This document shows positions 36,028-47,900 of a DNA stretch of 64,000 bases, in pieces (within the stretch, counting starts at the first letter, position 1; every line of letters begins with the position of its first letter). This stretch comes from Labyrinthula sp. Ha (taxonomy: Eukaryota; Sar; Bigyra; Labyrinthulida; Labyrinthulaceae): positions 558,001-622,000 of the forward strand of contig JAALGZ010000012.1 of assembly GCA_015227615.1 (NCBI GenBank), given 5' to 3'. The position numbers were made by a program, and so were the translations under genes. Under the pieces are notes generated by a model that saw only the letters and a list, made by a program, of their open reading frames with translations, had not been told where the DNA came from and ran no database searches.

Positions 36028-38015
36028 ATGGAAAATCAATCCAGAAGCTCCTCTTATGAAATACCTTATCAAAACGCATATCCACAGCAAAATTACCCTA
36101 ATTATTACAATAACCGACATCATATATATCCTTATAACCGAAGTTACTCGGATTTACATTCAGAGAGGGTTCCTAACAACCATGTATATAGCACCAGACC
36201 ATTGCAGCAAGCATATTCATATCCAGGAACTCGAACCAGCAACTATGCACCTGAGCAGCAGCAAACTCGTGCCATGGAAAAAAGGTTATCACCCCTACAG
36301 ATCAAACAGCTTCGAATAATTTCAAAGGACTTGTCTCTTTTTAAAAGAATTAACACGGAAGGACTTGAGTCCCTCTCTACCACTGAGCTCAAAGATTTAG
36401 CTCAGGCAATGTCAATATCTGACGAGGAGTTAAATAATTCTCAGTCTTCTGAAAATTCTTTTTCTTATAGAAAATACGTTCACAGGTTAATTAAGAAAAA
36501 AATCAACACAGTGTGTACCTCATTTATACGCTACACCAGCGAGAAGGATTTTCCCCCAGCCATTGCGGAGAGAGATCTAGTTTCACGTTGTGTTGAATGT
36601 GATCTTCCCCAATCACCTGGAAATCCTTTGCTGTACTGTTTTGCAAGGTGTGGTAGATGCCTACATGACACAGAAGAGTGCTCGAAGAGTAAATCAAAGC
36701 ACGACGGTAAAGCAGTAGCACTTTGTAATGAGTGTCTCTGCCTAATGGCAATGAAAAAAGCCTGTCCGAATGAGTTCGGAAAAATCTCACTGTCAAGAAA
36801 AAATGTTAACACTTCTGCAGTGGCACATTTACCTCAAAGCTCCTCATCCTCACAGCTTATTTCTCATCAAGCTCCTGGGGTAACTACAAACTCAGTTTCT
36901 GCGTCAGCAGAGTTAATGGCTAGTTATCAAAACTCAGTGCAATCGAACAAAAGATTGCTAAATGAAAAGTTTGTTCTTCAGCATGAGTTGGAGGAAAAGA
37001 AGAAAAAAGTCTTAGAGCTACGGAGAAAAATAGAGAATTATGCTGATAATGCAGAACCTGAAGCTAAAAGGAGGAAAACTATACCTGAATTTGATGTGTT
37101 GAGAGAAATTTTGGAAAAGGAGAAAAAACACTTTGAGCAATATAAACAGAAAGCCGAAGACGAAATAAGAGATTTAAAGAGAAGAGCACAGGAAATGGAT
37201 GAAACACAGGAGTTGCTTCAAGCAGTAAAGGAAAATGAAAACTTGAATGAATCATTGAAGCAGATGACACAGAAAAATGAAAACTTAAGTAGGAATCTCA
37301 ACCTGGCTCAGAAACGTGCTGAGTTCTTGAGTCATCAAAATGAAGAATTAAGGAACAAGGTCAAAGAAATGGCGTTTTCTGGAAGTAGCAAACTCGATGT
37401 ACAAGAGTTTCTGGAACTTAAGGCCCAAAACACTGCGTTGAGAAAAGATTTAAATGAGTTGCTTAAATTTGCCGAAGTTGCGGATAACTTAGCAGATGAT
37501 CATAAACAACTTACGGAAGCGGTTGGAGAATTAAAGCAACAGAAAGTTTTTAAGACTAAAATAGAGTTACCACAGTACATGAAGAATAGGTTATCCAATC
37601 GATCTTTATCTGGCAGAAGGCAAGTTGGTATCTTAGAGATCGAAAATAGAGAGATAAGAAAAAGCCAGATATATGGTTTTCAGAAATCCATAGCTGATGA
37701 AAAGGCTGGGATTTATGTTGAGGAAGTAATATCGCTAAGGCGAAAAGATCCTGAATTCCATTTATACTATGGTATGACTCTTAATCTGTTTATTCTTAGG
37801 TAATAAAAGGAACCAAGTCTTGTTGAAGATATACATGACGGAGGAAGATGCCAAGAAAGCCCATGATTTTTGTTCCCGGCAGCTAGAAAAAAAGTTTTTG
37901 CTATGTATTTTTTTTACTGTTTAGACTGAGCCCTGAAAAGTTTTCTACTCTAGAAGAATACATATCTTTCTTGGATCTATACGAACAGTTGAGACAACCC
38001 GCTTTGTTTGTGTAA
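36028..38015 (+). CDS. Zinc-finger (PHD-like) and coiled-coil protein, unknown family
   Basis: Three exons, 36028-37771, 37800-37893 and 37925-38015, with introns of 28 nt (GTATGA...CTTAG) and 31 nt (GTTTTT...GTTTAG), give 642 residues. The N-terminus is Tyr/Asn/Pro/Gln-rich and probably disordered. At about 188-237 there is a cysteine-rich unit spaced like a PHD or RING variant: CVEC, then CFARCGRCLHD, then CNEC. A long coiled coil follows (about 300-500), then a conserved-looking tail (PEKFSTLEEYISFLDLYEQL). I chose Met at 36028 because the upstream in-frame ATG (35965) lies inside the MULE end. The final exon is supported by phase, by intron size and by its TAA directly touching the stop of the convergent gene. 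The function is unknown, possibly a chromatin reader or scaffold. Confidence 0.7.
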
Positions 38016-39291
38016 CTAGGAGGGTTTGTTACTGTTTCTTAGGCAACGTTTGAGGGGGTAAATATTTCGACCTTCCTCAACAGCCTTACCTATTGACAAC
38101 TTTACATCCTGTCTGTACTCTTGAATGAACTTATTTTTGTTTGGGCCGTTCGTTAGTTTTTGTTTATCTATTCTGTGTCTCTTTTCTAGAATTTGCTCCA
38201 AAAGGTAATCCTGCGTTTTCAAGTTTTGCTTCCTTTCAGCTTTCTTAGAGTTTCCTTCAGCTCTAGCTAGTTCTAGTACTCCTTGTGTGGTGCTCTCAGT
38301 ATTTTCCTGTGACTTTTTATTCACATCATTTTTACTTACGAAGTGCTGTTTTCTTTCAGTTTTCTTGTCCTTCCTGTAGAGATCTCTGAAAAAACTGGAA
38401 TGGTCGTGTTCTAACTCTGTCCTTTCTTTCCTCAATTCCTGCTCTTTGCCTCCCTGTTCACCCAAATTATGCACGTTTTCACTCTTCAATGCTTTTTGAA
38501 TGCGTAAATTTAGTTGAGCTTTTTCTTTTAGCCAACTAGCTCTTCTAGAAGCTTCCTCGTCAAGTGCTTGCTGTTGAGAAAGTTTCAAGAGCTTAGTTTC
38601 AGTTTCTTGCTTCCGTAACTCGTGCAGCCATTTTTCTCGAAGTTTTTGTTTAGAAGACTTCATTTTATCCTTTGAGAAAATTGTTATGGATTCAGAATTT
38701 TCACTTTGTACCTTTAAAGCTTCCTCGATTTTTTTCTTTCTCATGATTTGATCTTGGAGCATCTTCCTAAACTGTTCCTTCTGAGCCTTTGCCTTTTTCT
38801 TGAAGTTCTGCTTTTCTTCAAGAATGCATCTTTCTTCAGCTTCAAGTTTGTCTTTAGTCTCTTTTTCCGCATTCTTCAAGAACTTCTTAGCTTTAATCTG
38901 CTGGGATTGAGCTTTCAAGCATTTTGAAAGTAACTCTGCGGATCTAAGTTTCTGGTATTCTTCTGTTCCGTTTTGCAGTAACTTAGAAGCTTTCTTAACT
39001 AATTGAATTCTAGCTCTTAGATGACGACTTTCTTCCTCTTCATCAATTTTTTGTTGTTCTTCTTCTCGCTTCCTTTCCTTTTCCTATGATTTACTAACAC
39101 AAGAAATTAACTTTGAAGAAGTTTTCCTTTTTCTTTCGCTTTGCTACTAATGTGTCTGTCCACTTACTTTCTAACTCTATTGATTTCTCAAGGAGGTCCT
39201 TGAATGTCGGCTCTGTTTTTTTCTTCGCTCTGGGTTCAAGAAAACTTTTAATTTGAAAAAGACGAGTTTTGGAAACGACAAAAGGTTCCAT
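38016..39291 (-). CDS. CFAP210: CFAP210 (CCDC173)-like microtubule inner protein of cilia
   Basis: Exons 39291-39112 and 39083-38016 join across a 28-nt intron (GTTAAT...CATAG) into 415 residues, almost all charged coiled coil. The pattern SKWTDTLVAKRKKK, then QQKIDEEEESRHLRARIQ, KKASKLL, LLSKCLKAQSQQIKAKK follows CFAP210: W-T-N-T before a basic run, an ID-EE block, the RxxxIxKA block, then LLxEVLKxRxxQIxxK. CFAP210 lies inside the B-tubule of doublet microtubules. This fits with IFT80 in the same window. The animal protein is longer (about 550). Coiled coils can mislead, so this is a good but unproven match. The gene converges head-on with the zinc-finger gene with no base between the two stop codons. 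Confidence 0.68.
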
Positions 39292-39537
39292 CCGTGTCTA
39301 GTTTTAACTGCCGCTGTTTTTTCCAAAGGGAAGAAGCAGCGAATACACTGAGTTCTGTAAGGTTGAAGTAATATCCTTCAAGACTTGAAGGGAAAGAATT
39401 CGCCTTACTTTACTCTTTAACTACAAAACCAAATCTCCTACGCAAGTTAAATTCGAGGATGTAACATAGAGGCACCTCCAATACATATTATACTCAAGGA
39501 TAAGCGTCTACACAATATACAGGGTAGACGCATTTCT

Positions 39538-41052
39538 TTACAGTGAGGGAGCATTATAGTCGCTACCACTTTGTACAGAAGATCCAACCGCAGAACTTTC
39601 GAACTCTTTTGTGGTTTCACTTGATAGGTTAGTGGCAGCTTGATTGGACGTGTTTGAAGTTGATTTACTACGGTTTGAGAAAATAATTAACTTCCTCCCA
39701 TTTCCACCTTTGGCAGTTCTTACTTGAGAATCCGTACTACCACTACTGTTCAAAGATGCCCGATCTCTTTCGACAATATGACTTAGTAAGTTTACCGCAA
39801 CTTCTTCCAAAGAATTTGGAAATCCATTGTTATCTTTTGATACCCCAAAAAACAAATCAGCATCAGTTACCACTTTTAAAGTATCAGTCGAGGTCTCATC
39901 TTCAGAACTTTTTCTACCTTGCATCTCATTCACTTGTGTCGGAACAAGCTGATCCCAAGCGGCTAGAAGAACCCTCACAAGGTCTCTCTCCAGCTTATTC
40001 TTAAAATTTAAGTTCGCATCGACCACCTTCTTTGCCTTGTGTGACTTTGGGTTTTGCCCTAGCAGCTTTTCATCTACAGCTAATGCAGCAGCCATCTCAG
40101 CTTTAAAAACTCCTACATAGTGATGTTTCAATTGCATAGAGATTCTGCCCATGTAACACTTGTCCCTACCATGCCAGGAAACCCCAGAGTATCGCGAACT
40201 AGTTGATTTACTCTTTACAGAATTTCTCTTAACAAGTTCCAAAGATTTCGCAGCACACTTCAGCAGCTGTTGGTTTTGTTTCACCGATCTGTCTTGTAGA
40301 GTTACGTGAGATCCGCTGCCAAATGTACTATCGACAGAGCTTTGGGTAACTTTTCCTTGCGAGCTATGAACCATTCTACTAAAGTTAGGACACTTGGAGG
40401 AACTCTTCTGCTTTTTTCTCCTACTGGAAATAGGATAATTACGTCTATCCAAACTAATTCTTTCCGCACCGATGCTGCTCCTATTCTGGCAAGTGTCACT
40501 GGTTGCGTGGCCTCCATAGCAAGTGGAGATGTCCACACCATTTTGTGTCATGGCACTAGGACATCTACATTGCATATTTATAGATCTACCGTTTGGAATG
40601 TTGATACTTCCGAGGCCAGGTAAAGGACTGCCTATAAGACCTTGACGTGAAAAGTTGTGGCCAGGTACGACGTAGTCTGTTCCCTGTCTATTTAGTTCTC
40701 CTACGTTTTCATAGTTAGGTTTAGTAGAAAAAGTTGGCTGCATGTTAAAAGGATTCCCATTAAACTGATTTTGATTTAAGTGATACTGCGGGAATGCAAA
40801 ATGATCAAGCGACAGTTGTCCATTGGGGGGATAGCTGAAAAATCCACTAAATGGGCGAACAAGCGAATAAAATCCAGTTGCAGGTTGGTATTGGGGAACA
40901 GTATTATTTTGAACAAAAGGAAGTGCTGACATCAGGTTAAAAACATAGCTGTCATTTGGTGTTTGGTTAGTATCTTGATTGTTTGCGACATTGGCAGTCT
41001 GATTTTGTCGAGTTGGTCCATTTTCTTGATGATTCTTATATGGGTTATTCAT
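39538..41052 (-). CDS. AP2-domain DNA-binding protein
   Basis: A single-exon protein of 504 residues. One AP2 domain lies at about 283-335: SSRYSGVSWHGRDKCYMGRI, HHYVGVFKAEMAAALAVDEK. It has the YxGVxW, W-x-A/G-R-I and G-x-F-x-T/A-E-x-AA-x-A-Y/V-D pattern of AP2 beta strands and helix. The N-terminal 280 residues are Asn/Gln/Pro/Tyr-rich (YQPATGFYSLVRPFSGFF), and the C-terminus is Ser/Thr/Asn-rich. Such low-complexity flanks are usual for AP2 factors outside plants (diatoms, apicomplexans, haptophytes). It probably regulates transcription; some non-plant AP2 proteins derive from homing nucleases. It starts near a run of pyrimidine-rich promoter sequence. Confidence 0.85.
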   Translation of the reverse strand: MNNPYKNHQENGPTRQNQTANVANNQDTNQTPNDSYVFNLMSALPFVQNNTVPQYQPATGFYSLVRPFSGFFSYPPNGQLSLDHFAFPQYHLNQNQFNGNPFNMQPTFSTKPNYENVGELNRQGTDYVVPGHNFSRQGLIGSPLPGLGSINIPNGRSINMQCRCPSAMTQNGVDISTCYGGHATSDTCQNRSSIGAERISLDRRNYPISSRRKKQKSSSKCPNFSRMVHSSQGKVTQSSVDSTFGSGSHVTLQDRSVKQNQQLLKCAAKSLELVKRNSVKSKSTSSRYSGVSWHGRDKCYMGRISMQLKHHYVGVFKAEMAAALAVDEKLLGQNPKSHKAKKVVDANLNFKNKLERDLVRVLLAAWDQLVPTQVNEMQGRKSSEDETSTDTLKVVTDADLFFGVSKDNNGFPNSLEEVAVNLLSHIVERDRASLNSSGSTDSQVRTAKGGNGRKLIIFSNRSKSTSNTSNQAATNLSSETTKEFESSAVGSSVQSGSDYNAPSL

Positions 41053-44000
41053 CTTAAACTAAGTATTCAATTACCTGTTTTAATTTTCCAGAAATTTTAA
41101 GCATTCTTCGCCTTAGTTCTCTTCTTTTTCATTCTTCATTCATTCTTTCCTCGTTCTTTCAAGTGTTGAATGCATCCAATGAAACACAATTATTCTGGTC
41201 TCGTAATATCATTGGCTTATTTTTGTTAGAAGCAGGATCACTTGTACGCTCCTGTTCGCTCAAGAAAAGATACTTCTATCACTATTACGGTAAATTACCG
41301 TTAAGGTTTTTAAGTATATATCTTTGTCAATTAAAGCTAAAAACTATCCCTTTTCGAAATATTAACGATAAGATAATAACAATAGTAAGTTCTATTCAGC
41401 TTCCCTCGAATATTGTACTTGATTCGTGTTACCCTTCTTCATTATATATCTCCTGAACCGTTTATTTTAACGGCGCTTGTTGAGATTAGAACTATACAAA
41501 AAGAAAAGTTCTTTATTCTTTTTTCATTCTTTACGAACTTTATTGTTTCTACGAAAAATAATCGCCACTAGAAGTTGAAAGGATTCAACTTGTGAAAGGA
41601 AGTTGTGTTGCTCCAGCAATTGTTAGAAGAGAGTAGGATTACAGAAAGAACTAATTGTAGGAGTGAAGAACTAGCTTCATTATTAAGTAAAAGAAACAAC
41701 CACATTTGTAACCTAGTAATTTTATGCTTGCTTTCTCCATAGACCAATTGCACAGCAGATTAAAGTCAAGATTGCAAGAGAGTGTTTTTTCGTAATTTTC
41801 ATGGGATTCGTATCCTACAGTCTGGTACCTAATCCCGTTGACCTAGAATGGCGCAAGCCAAAAGTTTACATTAAGAAAAGAGTTCTTCAAAACGTAAATT
41901 CCATGTCGGAAGTAATTCTTAACATGACCAGTACTGCATTTCACGGATAGAAGATGTAACAATAGACTTTGGCGAGTCTCCAGAGATTTGATCAAATGTA
42001 TTACCAAAGGTATTCTAGAAAAGTCAAATTTCAAGTCGGTGCTAGTACTAGCAAGCCATAGCTATTTATAAATGGGATGATTGGTCAATAATTTGCTTCT
42101 CATATGCTGATATGAAATAGTTTCTTAAGTTTCCAGAGTCTGTTTTTCGTTGATATTGTTACAAAATGATTTTATTGTTTAAATTTTACTTTGTTTGTAC
42201 CATTTAATTTAAGATTTCATTCTCAAATCAATCATTTTGGAAGTTTAAGAATTTTGTTAAACATTTGGCCAAGACTTATATATATTTGTTTCAGTGCTGT
42301 AGAACTTATTTACAAAGGCTGTTGTTTCTAGTGTGAACCTGGCATTGAGATGATAAGCTATACATGGAAAGCCCATGAAGAGACATTTTATGTTATATCA
42401 AAACGCAGAAAATAAGTTCATTTGGTCTAAAGTGTGGCTTTAAATTAAAGGTAGCTTTATGTCAAGCTCGAGTCTCAAGCAACTCTATCGTCTCAATAAA
42501 CTAAGGTTATGCTCCATGCAGCCAAATATGCCTTCACACTGGGTAAATATCCTCTGAAATCAAGGCATTTAATACTAGGAATTTGATTCGATCTCTTGAT
42601 GGTTTCTTACTGCATTTTTTGGTAATGCTTTTCTTATTGACTTAGTGCTATAGTTCTTCAAGAATTTTGTTGGATCGATGATATCCATTTGATTAACAAT
42701 ACATATTGGACCAGATGCCTCATTTTGTCAAAGTATTACTATGTTCCAAGATTAAAATAATTTCGTGGCTTTGTGTCATAATCTTGTATTGATTATTGAT
42801 AGAAAATCAAAGTAAGAGCAGAATAATTTGGTGCTACCAAAATTTCAATTCTCTTGTTGGGAATCAGTAGTAAAGCAAATATCAAAACATTATTGATACA
42901 TTATATCTAATCCCTTGCCTCTTTGCTATAATAAACTGGTTCGTTTCGATCTCAAGTCATTTACCCTACAACCAAATTATTGGACATCTCCTCAGTGTCA
43001 TTAAATCGCACTGACTTCGTGTTTTTTCAAGAAATTTTCAAATAATACTTTCCAAGAAATGCAGAAATCATAGATTAAACAGAAATTATGACACACCTTG
43101 CAACATAACGTAAGCAAAATTCTTCCGCCCTCAAAATTTCTTTGAAGATATTGTATTTTGGTAAGTTTTTGTAGCAACTATACAGCGGAATATTAAGTTA
43201 GTGCAAATTAAGTCGTAATTTGACGTTCCTTAAATTCACTTTGCCCAGGACAGTATACTAGCAACAGTCTAAATGAGAAATTGGATAAATTCCCAGCTTG
43301 TTGTATGAGTCTTCAAATGGATAAAAAACATGACATTGTACAAGATTTCAGGGCAGATGGTCAGGATTATAGATCTTGAAAAGCTTTATCTTTATGGATT
43401 TCCACCTGGAATTATTAAGATGTGCTCAGCACGTTAGGAGCGAGTACCTTTATATGTCTTGCCTAGGAAGATTGGGTTGTTATGAAATGTCAAGCTGACC
43501 CACATATCTCTGTGATTACTGTTTTTTCTGGTTAAGATGGTAATTTTGAGGAAATATGAGTGTACTGTTTTGAGTCTCTATCCAAATAGTAGAACTTGCT
43601 TTATGGAGCAATTAGCTGTACTTCGTCTTTTTTCTCTCGTATCTAAAAGTTCAACCAAGTAATCAACACGTACATGGAATACCGCGAATAAGCATTACAT
43701 TCTATGCTTGATTTACAAACTTTCTATTTGGAATTAGTCAGTTGCTGTTGTTGATGTTTCAACATATGAAACTAGTTATCAGATAGAGAATCCTTCCTTT
43801 TTGTAGTGCGCCCTAGGCACCCTTAGTTGCTTAGGGAGTTGTAAGAGGGGAACATTCCTAGATCAGTCTATTGGATGTTACACAAATAAGAAAGACCAAC
43901 AACTTCCCTACTATATAACGAGTATAGCAGTAATCACCTGGCCTGTGTATGAGGGATGAATACTTAAAGTGTTTTTATTCCATCAGCACTCATATGGTTG

Positions 44001-44910
44001 ACCTTCATGAATGAGGGGGCTGACACTGACTGATGTGCAGTGGCATTTTTGTCTTACTTACAGGGAAGGAAGGGGTTTAGTTTCTGTGTTGTGACGGTAC
44101 AATGCCAACCCTTGCTTCCAGAAACAAACTTCGGGAATTTTAACAGGAATATCCTAAGAGTTCTTGCCCCATTAAATCTACGGCTGTGTGTCAGTTTAAC
44201 CGCAGTTGGGGAGGGATTGCAAGGTCTACCACACGCCCTGTAAGTTACTGCCAAAAAACTCAACCTGTTGGGGTATCAGCTAAGTTTCTATCTGGCGTCT
44301 TGACTCCTAAATTAGGTGTCAGCACTAATTTGTAAGAAACGTGGTATCATCGGTAAGTTATTTTTATGAAATTACGATTGGAACACAAAAAAATGAATTT
44401 AGGGTTATTAACAACATGTCTCACATTAGAAAAAAACTGTTTCCTTTATATAAACGTAGCAGACCTTAGCTCTGATAGCTATCATGGGGGAACCAACCTG
44501 GTCTTAATGCATGTGATGTCGCGAAAGATGATGTTCTCTTCTTTTATGGAATTCTGAATTGGAAAGAATGAACTATGGGTCTGTTGGGGAAAAATATTCC
44601 TGCTCCTCATTGGTAGGCAACTATAGTACCTGGTTTTAAAATAATGGGATCTCCTCACAGAAGGAGCTACTGACTGAACTTCTAAATGCCAAAGCCAAGC
44701 GCCTAGAAACATCCGTGGAAATGATAATTCGATAGCTTGCAATGTCTGCTTCCAAATGGTTCTTCCCCTAGGGTCTGTGTAGATCCTTTGCTCATATATA
44801 GAGAACAATTGTTCTGCTAAAGTTTTATATTTAACCGACAAAGAAAACTACCTAGGCACATTATACTAACAATAACCTATAACTATGTTTCCTGTCAATA
44901 ATATTATAAA
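41053..44910. other. Gene desert, 3.9 kb
   Basis: Mostly AT-rich with no gene. An exception is a less AT-rich patch at about 43990-44260 that is open on both strands (see findings). ORFs near 41163, 44366 and 44482 look like chance or EF-3 3' UTR. Confidence 0.55.
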
Positions 44911-47900
44911 TTATGCAAATAATCCCCACTCAGTTGCACATTGCTCTTCGAAGTCAGTCATAGTGCACTCAGGATCTGCCTTCAATCTCTTCTTCAAATC
45001 CTTCATCAAAGTCTTTTTCTCTTTCGGTTTCAGAGAAGCAGGTGTTCTTTTAACTTCAATCTTGTTACCCATAGCATCAGAACGTTCTTCCTTGAAGGCA
45101 AGATCTAACTCAATAGCTTCGGCTGCATATGCAGTCCAATCAGCATCACCCTTGATATCACAGGTATTATTTGCAACCACCCAGGTCTCTCTGGTAGTGG
45201 CGTCAGCAAACTCTTGGTTATGTGTAATTAGAACAACTCCACCTCCGAAGTCATTAATAGCACCTGCTAATGCACCAAGAGCCTCCCTGTCCAAGTAATT
45301 TGTTGGTTCATCAAGAATGATCAAATGTGGCTGGGACCAAGTACAAGCCGCCAATACCACTTTAACCTTTTGACCCCCAGACAACGAACTAATTCTGTTG
45401 TGTGTTGCTAACTCCCTATCTAGACCAACGTTCTCGAAGTGTTGTTCTACATTTGCCTTTGAAAGAACTCTTGCGAAAGCACTCTCTTGAGCCGCTTTTC
45501 TTCTATCTACCTCATCCAAAAGTTTCTTGAAACCAAGATCTTCCAAGTCAGCTCTAGGGTACCACATATTCATGTCCTGGGACTTTTTCTCAAAGGTTAC
45601 TTCATATTCGTAAATCTTTCCTTGCTTTCTGCGCCCAATGATTCTATCTACTACACGTTTTTCCTTAATTTTCTTACCATCTTCATCTTCATATGAGACA
45701 ACAATTGGAGTCTTCATGATTTTTCTTTCTTCGTCACTAATCTTAACTGTACTCTTTTGAAGAGCTTCCTTATCTTCTCCACCACTATATCTCCACATGA
45801 TATATTCTGTTGGAGTCTTACTTAAGTGTTGCTCAATGTGGTGAAACGCGTGCTGCGCCACATATGCAAAGTTACAGTTCGGATGTTTGTAACACTGCCC
45901 CCTGGATGGCTTTAATTCTCCAGTTAACAGCTTGATCATAGTAGATTTACCTGCACCGTTCGCTCCTACACACGCTACTCTACTTGCCATACTCACTCTT
46001 ATATTGACATTTCTCAACTGCGGTTTCTCTTGCCCAGGATAAGCGAACTCCACATCTGTCATTGACAAGATAGCTCTTCCTTTACTCTTTACTCCATCAA
46101 GAGGACCTGGAAGAGGGAACTTAAACTTCAAACTACTTGCAGAAAGGTCATAGTATGCTTTAGCGTGAGGAAATCTTTCAACAAACTTGGATAGGTTTCC
46201 AACGTAGTTATTCAACTTCAGAGCATCAAAGTGAATAATGTGAGTTGCAACATTGTCCAAGAACTTTGTGTCATGAGAAACGATTAAACTCGTGACGTTC
46301 TGACAAGGGGTTCCAGCTAGGTAGTCCACAACCCACTGGACATTAACAACATCCAAATGATTTGTTGGCTCATCCAACAACAAGATATCTGCTTTTCTCA
46401 GCATAGCTCTAGCAAGGGCAAGTTTCATCTTCCAACCTCCAGAAAGTGAAGTAATTGGTCCATTTTGCATTGCGTCAGTGAAACCAACCTCAGTAAGAAT
46501 ATCTTTCACATCCTTTTCAGTGATAGTTTCTTCTTGGAGTGTATCCAAAGTGAATTCAACAACATTCATTCTTGCTTGAGAGGCCTGAATATCATGCTCT
46601 ACAAAGACAGTTTTCAGTTCGTTCACTGGAAACCCTTCTAACTGACCATTGGAAATAGATCTTAGCAAGGTAGTTTTACCAGCACTTTTTGCAGCCACGA
46701 TACCATATCTCATACCTCTTTTCAAGTACAATCTTGCGTTGTTCAAAAGAATCCTTGAACCATAAGCTAGTGAGAATCTGCAATCACAAAGCTTTTCAGC
46801 GTCATCCTCTTCTTCTTCCATTGTTTCCTGAGAGCTTGTATCAGCTTTGAACTCTTCCTTTAACTCGCTCCAAAGAGACTTGGACTTGCCAGCAAGTTTC
46901 AAGATAGGGGTCATATCCTCTTTCCAAATCTCATCTTTCACATCCTCTTCCTTGGATAGGAAAGCTAGAATCTTAGCAGAATATGAGGCAAGCTTGGAAT
47001 TCTTATCACTAAGGATTCCCTTCTCAAGAAGCTTATTAATGATCTCCTTTTCATCTCTAGGTTCCATAACAGCCTTTTCTCCTCTGTTAGATATGTTTAG
47101 CAGCTCTTGGTGAGCAGCCGCGCAACGCGACCTACACTCAGGATCTGCTACCTCTTCCTTGGCTCTTGCTAAATGTGGCTCAAGAACAGGCATAAACGGT
47201 GCAACATCAGCAGGGTTTTCTACCAACTTAGCCATATTCTCCGTAATAACTGCACACTTTCTCTTGGTTGCCACTTTTCTTTCCTTGAAACCACGATCCA
47301 ACAAGGGAACAGTAATAGCAAGAGCAGATGCAGTTACAGTCTGTACGAATGTAGTAGCTGCCAAATTATGCACACATTCTTCAACTTCTTCGGGAGTTGA
47401 AATAGCAGAAATCAGCGTTGGGATAAAAGGTTCCACATCTTTATTGTCAATTGCTGCACAGAGTTTTTTCAAAGCCTTCGTTGCTGCCTTCTTCACCTTC
47501 TTGTTACTGTCCCACATTAGTCCAGAGACAACTGGAACAATTTTTACCATAAGATCAGCAACCTGATCAGGCCCGCAAGCCACGAACAAACTTAACACGG
47601 TTAAGGAAAGAACCTTCACTTGCCATTTAGAGGATTCTTCAGCAAGTCTAAGAAGGTCCTCAAACACGAGAAGAACCGCGTTTGGTGGGAACTGTTTCGC
47701 AAGAGCCTTCGAGGCAGCTTCTGCAGCATTTCTCACGTCTTCACTCTTTTTATCAGCGGCGAACTCAACAATAGTCTTAAGCTCACCGTAAAAGTATGGG
47801 ACTGCGGTTGCTTTCTGCTTTTTTGCGATTCCTTCCAACAAAATCAACGCACCTTCCTTTTGCTGAGCTTCTTTTGAAGAGAAGAGTTCCAGGTACTCGT

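Noticed and set aside
35758-36123. 121-codon minus-strand ORF across the MULE right end
   Set aside because: It overlaps the MULE end and the start of the plus-strand gene, and shows no domain. It is a shadow.
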